A DNA stretch of 14,966 nt from positions 1 to 14,966 of the forward strand of contig CAZEHQ010000099.1 in assembly GCA_964512165.1 (NCBI GenBank), in the 5' to 3' direction. The first letter of the stretch is position 1. The number at the start of each line of letters is the position of its first letter. Origin of the DNA: UBA8231 sp964512165. Its GTDB lineage: Bacteria > Latescibacterota > UBA2968 > UBA8231. The notes beneath the pieces are model-generated. The model did not search any database. It saw nothing but the letters and a program-made list of their open reading frames with translations, and was not told where the DNA came from. Position numbers and translations under genes: made by a program. This document shows positions 8,455 through 14,966 of this stretch, piece by piece.

Positions 8455-8460
8455 TCAGCC

Positions 8461-10851
8461 ATGGTCCTCCCTCGCCCACTCTTCAGAACGGCCGCCCTTG
8501 GCCTCGCCTTGCCGCTCCTCGGCCTGGCGCCGGAAAACGCGCGCGGCGAGGAGGACTACCCGCCCGGCACGTTTCAGCTGACGCCCACGGTGGACCTCGG
8601 GTTGCAGCCCGTTCCCGTCCAGGTGCCGGATCGTTTCGGCGGCATCCCCCGCGACCTCGTCCTCAACCTGCCCCCCGGCTTCTCCGCCTCCGTCTTCGCG
8701 GCCTACGACTTCACGCAGCCGCGCTTCATGGCGGTTAGCCCCGAGGGCGTCCTGCACGTGGCCGACATGAGAGCCAAGACGATCGTCGCCCTGCCCGACC
8801 GGGACGGCGACGGCGTCGCCGACGAGGCCATCGTCGCCGCCCGCGGCTTCACGCGCGCCCACAGCCTGGCCTTCTACAAGGGGGCGATGTACGTGGCCGA
8901 CACCAACCGCATCGTGCGTCTCACCGACGCCGACGGCGACGGCGTCTACGAGGAGCGGGAGAACCTCGTTCGCTCTCTGCCCGAAGGGGGGTGGCACTCG
9001 ACGCGCACCATCGTCTTCGACGAGGAGAACGACCAGCTCTACGTCGGCGTCGGCTGGCCCTGCGACATGTGCCGGCACCCCGATCCCGAGCGCGGGACGG
9101 TGCTCCGCTTCAACGCCGACGGCAGCGGCCGCCGGGTCTTCGCCAGCGGCATCCGCAACCCCATCGGCATGGCCCTGCACCCGGTGACCAACCAGCTGTG
9201 GGCGACCAACAACGGCCACGACACCGAGGGCGCCAGTCTGCCGCCGGAGTGGATCGACATCATCCGCGACGGCGGCTTCTACGGCACCCCCCTGGCCTAC
9301 GGCTACCAGGTCTACGTCGACTTCGACCTGCCCAGGTACCGGGAGAACCTGCCGCTCTCGCCCGAGGACTCGACCCTGGTGGAGAGCATGGTGCGCCCCG
9401 CGGCGCTGATCCCCCCCCCCCAGGCGCCCAAGGGCCAGCACATCTACACCCGCGACCAGTTCCCGGCCCGCTTCCAGGGAGCCGCCTTCGTCGCCATCCA
9501 CGCCGGCCACGCCAAGCTGGCGCCGGTCCCCGGTTACAGCGTCGTCGCCCTCTTCAGCGAGCCCGACGGCTCCGACGCCCGCATCGCCGACTTCGCCACC
9601 GGCTTCCAGACCGGCACCGAGGTCGCCGACGTGTGGGGGTTTCCGGTGGGGATCGTCAGCGACGAGGCGGGGAACCTCTACGTCTCCAGCGACCGCCACG
9701 TGCGCGCCATCCTGAGGATCACCCACGGACCCGTCGCCGCCTCCTGGGAGCACAACTTCCCGGGCTCGATCGTGAACGGCACCCCCCTGGCGGTGGAGGC
9801 CGGCGTCCGTGTCGAGCGCCTGGCCCCCGGCGGGGAGAGCCCCGCGGTCACCGCCGATCTCAGCGCCCTGGGAGGCGCCTCGGAGGTGCCCCTGGAAGAG
9901 GTGGGGGAGCGCACCTGGCGTCTGCGGACCTCGCTCCCGGTGGACGCGCCGCCGGGGCTCAAGACGGTATCCGTCCTCGTCGAGCAGCGCGCCGGCTCCG
10001 AGACCCACGCCTCGCGGTTGACGGCCACGGTGATGGTGGAGCCCGACGAAGTGATCCCCGACCTGGTGATCTACGACGAGAGCCTGGCCGACGGCTGGTC
10101 GGTCTTCAACGGCACTTGGCTCGACGACTTCTCCTTCGACCTGGCCGAGGCGGAGGAGGTCTTCCAGGGCCGCCGCTCCGCCACCTTCCCCGTGCGCTGG
10201 GAGGACTGGGACTGGGTCGTGAAGTTCCTTCCCGACGAACCCCTGGACCCGGCGGGCTACGGCCACCTGCGCTTCGCCTTCCATCCGGGCCTCTCCGTGG
10301 TCCAGGGGCCTCCGCGCTTCACCCTCTACCTGGCGGAGACCACGATCGACCTGGCGGCGGAGGGACTGGTGGAGACCGAACCCGCGCGTCCCGGCCGCCA
10401 TCGCTTCGGCGACGACCGCTGGCAGGTGGTGGAGGTGCCCCTCGCCGCCTTCGGGCCGCCGAAGGAGATCCGCGAGGTGACGTTTTCGGGCAACTTCGGG
10501 GGCCGGTTCTTCATCGACGACCTGCGGCTCACGGGAGCGGTGCCGACCGCCGTGGGAGAGGTGGAGGCGGTGCCTTCCGCCTTCGCCCTGGAGCAGAACC
10601 ACCCCAACCCCTTCAACAGCTCCACGCGCATCGGCTTCACCCTGCCCGGCGGACCGGCGCGGCTCACCATCCACAACCTGCTGGGCCAGGAGGTCGCCAG
10701 CCTCCTGGAGGGCGACGGCCCCGCCGGGACCCGCTCCATCCTCTGGGAGGGCCGCGGCGACGGCGGCCGGGAGCTGGCCACCGGGGTCTACCTCTACCGG
10801 CTGGAAGCGGCGGGACAGGTGCAGACGCGGAGGCTGGTCCTGCTGCGCTGA
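8461..10851 (+). CDS. Secreted glucose/sorbosone dehydrogenase-like propeller protein with T9SS sorting domain
   Basis: 796 residues. A signal peptide spans about 1-29. Residues 65-423 form a glucose/sorbosone dehydrogenase-type beta-propeller of the kind that binds PQQ and oxidises sugars or alcohols in the periplasm or outside the cell. Family marks are LPPGFSASVFA, GWHSTRTI (His179), LYVGVGWPCDMC with DPERG (CxxC at 201-204), FASGIRNPIGMALHP (Arg232), LWATNNGHD and GFYGTPLAYGY. Two DxDxDG calcium-type loops are inserted at 113-121 and 156-164. Next come an Ig-like segment (about 423-528), a jelly-roll or carbohydrate-binding-like segment (about 530-694, ending FFIDDLRLTG) and a sorting tail from about 706 (NHPNPFN ... 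GVYLYRL ... LVLLR). The start is set by an excellent AAAAGGAG. It is probably exported by T9SS and is a likely client of the PorU/PorZ pair next door. Substrate and PQQ use are not provable from sequence. Confidence 0.8.
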   Translation: MVLPRPLFRTAALGLALPLLGLAPENARGEEDYPPGTFQLTPTVDLGLQPVPVQVPDRFGGIPRDLVLNLPPGFSASVFAAYDFTQPRFMAVSPEGVLHVADMRAKTIVALPDRDGDGVADEAIVAARGFTRAHSLAFYKGAMYVADTNRIVRLTDADGDGVYEERENLVRSLPEGGWHSTRTIVFDEENDQLYVGVGWPCDMCRHPDPERGTVLRFNADGSGRRVFASGIRNPIGMALHPVTNQLWATNNGHDTEGASLPPEWIDIIRDGGFYGTPLAYGYQVYVDFDLPRYRENLPLSPEDSTLVESMVRPAALIPPPQAPKGQHIYTRDQFPARFQGAAFVAIHAGHAKLAPVPGYSVVALFSEPDGSDARIADFATGFQTGTEVADVWGFPVGIVSDEAGNLYVSSDRHVRAILRITHGPVAASWEHNFPGSIVNGTPLAVEAGVRVERLAPGGESPAVTADLSALGGASEVPLEEVGERTWRLRTSLPVDAPPGLKTVSVLVEQRAGSETHASRLTATVMVEPDEVIPDLVIYDESLADGWSVFNGTWLDDFSFDLAEAEEVFQGRRSATFPVRWEDWDWVVKFLPDEPLDPAGYGHLRFAFHPGLSVVQGPPRFTLYLAETTIDLAAEGLVETEPARPGRHRFGDDRWQVVEVPLAAFGPPKEIREVTFSGNFGGRFFIDDLRLTGAVPTAVGEVEAVPSAFALEQNHPNPFNSSTRIGFTLPGGPARLTIHNLLGQEVASLLEGDGPAGTRSILWEGRGDGGRELATGVYLYRLEAAGQVQTRRLVLLR
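9411..9421 (+). repeat. 11-C homopolymer inside the dehydrogenase-like gene
   Basis: Eleven consecutive C bases encode the end of an Ile codon, Pro-Pro-Pro and the start of a Gln codon (residues about 317-321). The frame is intact through the tract. It is the longest mononucleotide run I noticed in the window and a possible slippage or sequencing-error site. Confidence 0.95.
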
Positions 10852-10866
10852 CCCCCCCGGCCGGCG
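10852..10866. other. 15-base convergent gap between dehydrogenase-like and DUF4159 genes
   Basis: This is a second convergent junction of 15 bases, consisting of a C-run followed by GGCCGGCG. The GGCCGGC part can self-pair, but there is no T-tract, so it is not a convincing intrinsic terminator. Confidence 0.6.
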
Positions 10867-11844
10867 TCAGCGCTGCTGCAGCACCAGGTGGAGCTGCCGG
10901 GCCAGGGTCCCCGTCGTCATGGCGTGGACCACGGCGTTGATGCCCAGGCGCAGGTGGGCCTCGTTGCCGAAGGGCTGGGCCCAGAAGTGGACGTAGCCCT
11001 TGTCGGCGAAGAGGCCGGCGAGGCGCCCCTCGAGGAAGACCCCTTCCAGGTAGTGCCGCGGCCAGGCCTCCTCCCAGCCGGGAGGGGGGCCGTTGAAATC
11101 GTAGAAGCAACTGTAGACCGGGTGCCCGTCCGGTATGCGCCGCAGCCGCCCGCTGTGGCCGAGGGCCTCCCGGAAGAGGCCGCGCAGGGAGGCCTCGGCC
11201 TGGCTGAACTCCAGGCCGGGCATGGCGTTGTCGGCGAAGACGAAGCCGCCGCCGCGCAGGTACTCCCCGAGGGCCCGGGTCTCGCTGTCGGTGAGGTCGA
11301 AGACTTCGTCGGCGGTGATGTAGACGAAGGGGCTGCGCATGAACTGGGGAGAGCCGATGAAGATGTGGCGGTCCACGGCGGCGGCGATGCCGGTCTGCTC
11401 CGTGAGGGCGTCGGCGAGATTGGGGATGGCCAGGGCGGCGCTGTCGAAGCGCGGGCGCAGGCCGGTCCCCCAGGCGGTGGCCAGACGGATGAAGCCCCGC
11501 AGGTCCCTGCGGGGCTCGCCGGTGCGCGCGATGAGGCCCCGGTAGCGCCCGGAGTGGAGGCTCGCGCCGCGGAACAGCTCGCCGAGCCAGGCCTGGTCCT
11601 CCTCCCCGGAGTGCAGGACGTAGAGGGTGTCCCCCGGAACGAGGGGACTGGCGGCGCGGTCCAGGCTGGCGCAGGGAGAGGAATCGCTGCAGTCCGAGTC
11701 GTCCGAGCCGCCCCGGGCCACGTACCCCGACTCCGGGTGCGCCGCCGGAGGGAGGGCGGCGCAGGCCGCCAGCAGGGCGAGGACGGGGATCCGGAAGCGC
11801 GTCGGGGTCGGTCGGGTTCCAGGGGCCATGGGCGAATCGGTCAC
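10867..11844 (-). CDS. DUF4159 domain protein, exported, possible lipoprotein
   Basis: 325 residues, read from a GTG that overlaps the stop of the upstream lyase-like gene (GTGA). GGAG-type sequences lie just upstream, whereas the alternative ATG at 11829 (5 residues shorter) has none at a usable distance. A signal sequence runs to about residue 35; the LLAAC stretch (Cys28) could be a lipobox. Residues 40-78 (GYVARGGSDDSDC ... PCASLDRAA ... GDTLYVLHSG) resemble the opening of secreted beta-helix/DUF1565 proteins. From about 115 the protein matches DUF4159: GFIRLATAW, IPNLADAL, IGSPQFMRSPFVYITADE, LGEYLRGGGFVFADN (194-206), L-x-RIPDGHPVY and FYDFNGPPPG. DUF4159 has no established function, although its fold is thought to resemble glutamine-amidotransferase-like domains. 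Context suggests a role at the cell envelope alongside the lyase-like protein. Confidence 0.78.
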   Translation of the reverse strand: MTDSPMAPGTRPTPTRFRIPVLALLAACAALPPAAHPESGYVARGGSDDSDCSDSSPCASLDRAASPLVPGDTLYVLHSGEEDQAWLGELFRGASLHSGRYRGLIARTGEPRRDLRGFIRLATAWGTGLRPRFDSAALAIPNLADALTEQTGIAAAVDRHIFIGSPQFMRSPFVYITADEVFDLTDSETRALGEYLRGGGFVFADNAMPGLEFSQAEASLRGLFREALGHSGRLRRIPDGHPVYSCFYDFNGPPPGWEEAWPRHYLEGVFLEGRLAGLFADKGYVHFWAQPFGNEAHLRLGINAVVHAMTTGTLARQLHLVLQQR

Positions 11845-14800
11845 TTTCTCCGGGCCTCCGCCAGGGCGCGGGAGGCGTACATCATCTCGCGCACGGCGGC
11901 CAGGATGTGCTGGGTGGCGTGGGCGATCCCCCAGCGCAGGGGATCCTCGCGTTCGGGGTCGCGGCGCCGGGCGCCGGCGGCGTAGCTCTCGAAGACGGGT
12001 ACCATGGCGTCGGCGTACTTCGGGTCCCCGGTCTCCTCGTACAGGGCCGCCAGGGCGTCGAGGTGGTGGAAGGCGCGGTCCTCCCCGGCGGCGCCGGTGC
12101 GCTCGATCCACAGACGCCGGACCTCGTCGTTGATCCGGCCGTACCAGAGGGCCATGCGGGCCCCGTGGCCGCCGGCGTACCAGCGGTTGCGGTCGGGCCG
12201 GGCATGGGCGCTCCAGAGGCGGTCGGCCTGCTGCCGCCAGGCCTCCTCCCCGGTCTCCAGGTACATCCGTGCGAGCCCGGCGATGGGGTTGGAGAGGTAG
12301 CGCCAGCCGTATTCGTGGAAGGCGGCGCCGGGATGGGCCATGGCCCGCGCCATGCGCCGGCTCGCCTCCCAGGCCGGCAGGTACCCGGTGACGCGGTACA
12401 TCTCCAGGAAGGGGTCGATCATCGAGTGGCCCGAGTCGCCGGGGGAGAGCCAGATGCACTCGTGGTGGCGGCGGCTCAGGCCGCTCGCCGCCGGGTCCCG
12501 CGGATCGTGGCGGATGGTGCCCACCTCCAGCAGGTGGCGGGTGTGGGCCGAGGCCAGCTCGAGCCAGCGGCGGTCGCCGGAGCGCAGGAAGGCGAGCCAC
12601 GGGACGTGGGCGATGTTCTGCTCGTTCAGCAGGTGGCCGTAGCGGCCGTGGTTCTCCCAGCGCCCCTGGCCGGCCACGTAGGCCGCCGGCAGCGATCCCC
12701 AGACCCACTGGCCGTACCAGCGGTAGACGCGCTGGTTGAGCCGCCAGCTCTCCAGCGCCTCCTCCACCAGGGCCTCGAGATCGGGGCAGACCTCCGGGTC
12801 GTAGGGCTGCAGGTGCATCAGCGCCCCGGTGGCCGTCAGGTACCGCGGCGGCACGGCGCAGACCACGGGCTCGCCGAAGATGCGCTCGTACAGGGGCAGC
12901 TCGAACCACGCGGCGGGGTCGATGATGAACTCGTGGGTGCGCGAGACGCCGGCCGCCAGGGCCCAGGTGGGAGCGCTGCTGGAGGTCAGCATGCCGTCCT
13001 CCCGCGGTCGCCAGTCCATGGCCCCCCGATCCTCCGGCCAGTAGTGGAAGGTCACCGTGCCCTCCTCCACCGAGGCCTCGATGCGCTTGGGGAAAAGGCG
13101 CCAGAAGTCGCGGTGATGGATGATCAGATCGCGCTCCTTGCGGCGCATCCTCACGGTGCCGGTGGACCGCGAGCCCTGCCGGCTCAGCCGCGACGTCGCC
13201 GCCTCGGCGTGCTCGTCGTCGAGCTGCCGGACCACCACGAGGCTGTCGCTGGAGACCTCCTCGCCGTCGAGGTCGATGGCCGCCTCCTTCCAGAAGGGAC
13301 CCTCCGGACGGAAGCGGATGCCGGCGCCGCCGAGGGTGTCCTCCCACGGATCCCCCGTGTAGGTCCAGGTGTGGTACAGGCGGAAGAAGGGACTGCCGCG
13401 GTAGAACTCGGCGTCCAGCTCCCCGCGCGCCACCGGGTCCCCTTCCCCCTTGGCGGGGTGGTACCAGCCGGTGATCCGGACGCGGCAGCGGAGGGGTCCG
13501 TTCTCCACGATGCGGACCCCGGCCTCCGGGCCGGCGACGAGGAACCGGTACGTGCGCCCCTCTCCGGTCTTCCACCACAGGTCCCCGGGCTGCAGGAGGC
13601 CCTCGATGGTGCCGTCGGCCCCGAAGACCCAGACGCGGGTGCCCACGTCGACGGCGACGCCGTCCCCCCGGCGTCCGGCCATGGCCGGCCCCTGCCCGGG
13701 GTCGTCGGACCGGTCCAGGGTCAGGAAGGCGTGCCCGCCGCCGACGACGTCGCTCTGGAAGTCGACGAGGAGCCAGCGGACGCTGCCGTCGGGCCACGTG
13801 CCCATGACCTTCGTCTGCGTGTCGAGCCGCCGTCCGAGGGCGTCGCTCAGGGTGATCCCGGCGCCCGGCGGGAACGCTCCCCGGGCGAAGGGAACCCCCA
13901 CCCGCATGGGCCAGTCGACGCGGGTCAATCCGGCCGCTTCCTCGACGCCGATGGGCACCCGGCCGCCGCCGGGGAGCTCCACCTGGCGCAGGGCGGTGAC
14001 GAAGGGGCGCTCCCTCTCGGCGAAGGACCCCGCCGAGCGCCTGGCTTCCACGGCGAGCCCGCGGGCCCGGCCGGCGAGGACGCGTTCCTCCTCGTAGGAG
14101 TGGAGGGCTTCCTCCTCTCCCAGATCGACCTCGAGACGGAAGGTGTAGCGGCCGTCCTCCAGCTCTCCGAGGTCGAGATCCACCCGGCGGTCGAGGGTGC
14201 GGGTCTCCATCGGCTTCAGGTCGTACGTCCAGGCCTCCCGGAGCGCGGTTCGGCCGAGCACGTCCGTCACCGTCAGCCGGAAACGGACCGGCGTGCGGTC
14301 GTAGCAGCTGTCGAAGAGGCGCGCGTAGTGCCGCATCCTCAGGGGGATCGACTGGATCCCGGGGACCGCCATGAGGGCGTCGGCGATGCCGGCGTCGGCC
14401 AGACCGAAGCGGTCGCGGCGCAGGTTGTTGAAGTAGAAGCGGTTCTGCGCGGCGGCGCTGTGGCCCTCGTTGGGCCAGGGCACCATCGTGTGCGCGGCGA
14501 TGACGTCGGCGTTCTCCCGCACCCGGCGCGCGAAGCGCTGCGCCGCGGCGCGCTCCTCCGGCTCGACGAACCCGGGATGGAGACGGTCCCCCGGGGCGAA
14601 GGGCTGGTAGGTCAGGTGCATCTCCACCCGCTCGCCGGGCGCCAGGAGCTGCTTCTTCCGGCGCGGCTCCACGGTGAACCAACCGCGCTTCGGGTGCTTC
14701 TCGCGGCGGTAGTCGGTCCACGTGGCGCACACCTGCGCGTCTGCCTCGCGGAAGGTCATCCACACGCCGTTGCCGGTGCGCGGGTTGATGGCCATCCAGT

Positions 14801-14966
14801 AGCCGGGCACGTCGAGGAAGTGGGTGTCGCGCCCCAGTCCCACGCGGATGCGGCGCATCTGCCCCCGGCCGGGGCCCGGCGCGACGATGACGGAGTGCTC
14901 GCCGTAGGGATCGTCCAGCATCAGGTAGGGATGCCAGCGGACCCACAGGGGAACGGCCTCCTCGCC
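11841..14966 (-). CDS. YetA / exo-rhamnogalacturonan lyase-like protein (5' end outside window)
   Basis: The frame is open to the right edge; 1041 residues are visible, numbered here from the edge, so the ATG at 14921 is not likely the true start. Residues about 335-435 look like the RIFT-barrel domain of the PcRGLX/YetA family: MRVGVPFARGAFPPG, T-x-VMGTWPDGSVRWLLVDF. A beta-rich middle domain follows (about 436-650) with GWYHP, EFYRGSPFFRLYHTWTYTGDP and GAGIRF. Residues about 680-1041 form an alpha/alpha-toroid-like domain with NEQNIAHVPWLAFLRSGD, RRHHECIWLSPGDSGHS and WYAGGHGARMALWYGR. Fungal PcRGLX is an exo-acting lyase on rhamnogalacturonan I (family PL26). The first 330 residues are beta-rich and unrecognised (e.g. 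GYWMAINPRTGNGVWMTF). The gene is translationally coupled to the DUF4159 gene by GTGA. Polysaccharide substrate and lyase activity are inferred from family only; a signal peptide cannot be seen. Confidence 0.72.
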   Translation of the reverse strand, partial: GEEAVPLWVRWHPYLMLDDPYGEHSVIVAPGPGRGQMRRIRVGLGRDTHFLDVPGYWMAINPRTGNGVWMTFREADAQVCATWTDYRREKHPKRGWFTVEPRRKKQLLAPGERVEMHLTYQPFAPGDRLHPGFVEPEERAAAQRFARRVRENADVIAAHTMVPWPNEGHSAAAQNRFYFNNLRRDRFGLADAGIADALMAVPGIQSIPLRMRHYARLFDSCYDRTPVRFRLTVTDVLGRTALREAWTYDLKPMETRTLDRRVDLDLGELEDGRYTFRLEVDLGEEEALHSYEEERVLAGRARGLAVEARRSAGSFAERERPFVTALRQVELPGGGRVPIGVEEAAGLTRVDWPMRVGVPFARGAFPPGAGITLSDALGRRLDTQTKVMGTWPDGSVRWLLVDFQSDVVGGGHAFLTLDRSDDPGQGPAMAGRRGDGVAVDVGTRVWVFGADGTIEGLLQPGDLWWKTGEGRTYRFLVAGPEAGVRIVENGPLRCRVRITGWYHPAKGEGDPVARGELDAEFYRGSPFFRLYHTWTYTGDPWEDTLGGAGIRFRPEGPFWKEAAIDLDGEEVSSDSLVVVRQLDDEHAEAATSRLSRQGSRSTGTVRMRRKERDLIIHHRDFWRLFPKRIEASVEEGTVTFHYWPEDRGAMDWRPREDGMLTSSSAPTWALAAGVSRTHEFIIDPAAWFELPLYERIFGEPVVCAVPPRYLTATGALMHLQPYDPEVCPDLEALVEEALESWRLNQRVYRWYGQWVWGSLPAAYVAGQGRWENHGRYGHLLNEQNIAHVPWLAFLRSGDRRWLELASAHTRHLLEVGTIRHDPRDPAASGLSRRHHECIWLSPGDSGHSMIDPFLEMYRVTGYLPAWEASRRMARAMAHPGAAFHEYGWRYLSNPIAGLARMYLETGEEAWRQQADRLWSAHARPDRNRWYAGGHGARMALWYGRINDEVRRLWIERTGAAGEDRAFHHLDALAALYEETGDPKYADAMVPVFESYAAGARRRDPEREDPLRWGIAHATQHILAAVREMMYASRALAEARRK

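Larger units (their letters stand above)
8307..8460. promoter_or_regulatory. Divergent intergenic region with weak promoter candidates on both strands
   Basis: 154 bases separate the divergent UxuA-like and dehydrogenase-like genes, so both transcripts should start here. On the minus strand, TTGACC (8375-8370) is followed at 17 bases by GTTTAT (8352-8347). On the plus strand, TTGACG (8387-8392) is followed at about 18 bases by GAGATT (8411-8416). Both -10 elements are poor matches to a sigma-70 box, and FCB bacteria often use different -10/-7 signals, so these are position-plausible candidates only. I see no convincing operator palindrome or riboswitch. Confidence 0.35.

Noticed and set aside
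8307..8462. A longer 366-residue form of the UxuA-like protein.
   Set aside because: The extra 52 residues fall in the divergent promoter region, have no family match and lack a ribosome binding site. GGAG supports the ATG at 8306.
9061..9072. CxxC motif (residues 201-204) in the dehydrogenase-like protein as a possible heme or metal site.
   Set aside because: A Cys-x-x-Cys at this place, just before DPxR, is a normal mark of sorbosone-dehydrogenase-like propellers. There is no CxxCH.
10852..10866. Intrinsic terminator at the convergent junction.
   Set aside because: Only a short GGCCGGC self-complementary piece exists, with no loop of useful size and no T-run.
11845..14946. A minus-strand frame that appears to fuse over 1000 residues in front of the DUF4159 protein.
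   Set aside because: The upstream part is an off-frame shadow of the lyase-like gene with low-complexity composition. The DUF4159 gene starts at 11844 with its own signal sequence.

Overview
The window is one strand-balanced block of about 15 kb of very GC-rich (roughly 70%) bacterial DNA carrying seven protein-coding genes and almost no spare sequence. The longest gene-free stretch is a 154-base divergent intergenic region. I see no tRNA, rRNA, CRISPR array, insertion sequence or phage gene. Three proteins end in type IX secretion (T9SS) / FlgD-like sorting domains, and two of them look like T9SS attachment-complex components. This points to a member of the FCB superphylum. The high GC, together with DUF6785-type and YetA-like proteins, suggests an uncultured lineage such as Latescibacterota, Krumholzibacteriota or Eisenbacteria rather than a typical Bacteroidota; the lineage is inference.

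Layout: (1) 2-1438, plus strand, the C-terminal part of a polytopic membrane protein resembling DUF6785/DUF6784. (2) 1454-8306, minus strand, a compact three-gene operon read right to left: a UxuA-like mannonate dehydratase, a PorZ-like beta-propeller protein and a PorU-like C25-family sortase. The spacings are 6 bases and an 8-base overlap. (3) 8307-8460, a divergent regulatory region. (4) 8461-10851, plus strand, a secreted glucose/sorbosone-dehydrogenase-type propeller protein with a T9SS sorting tail. (5) 10867-14966, minus strand, a translationally coupled pair: a YetA/exo-rhamnogalacturonan-lyase-like protein running off the right edge, followed by a small DUF4159 protein.

How the genes may work together: PorZ and PorU are partners in the cell-surface complex that cuts T9SS sorting domains off cargo and attaches the cargo to surface glycolipid. 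The divergent dehydrogenase-like protein carries a sorting tail and is an obvious candidate client. The remaining genes lean towards acidic-sugar and pectin-type carbohydrate use: a rhamnogalacturonan-lyase-like protein, a mannonate dehydratase and an orphan membrane protein.

The most notable observation is that the PorU-like protein has serine (AGC) where the C25 catalytic cysteine should be. It keeps the catalytic histidine and has no other cysteine anywhere near the domain. This would be either a serine-nucleophile sortase or a pseudo-sortase.
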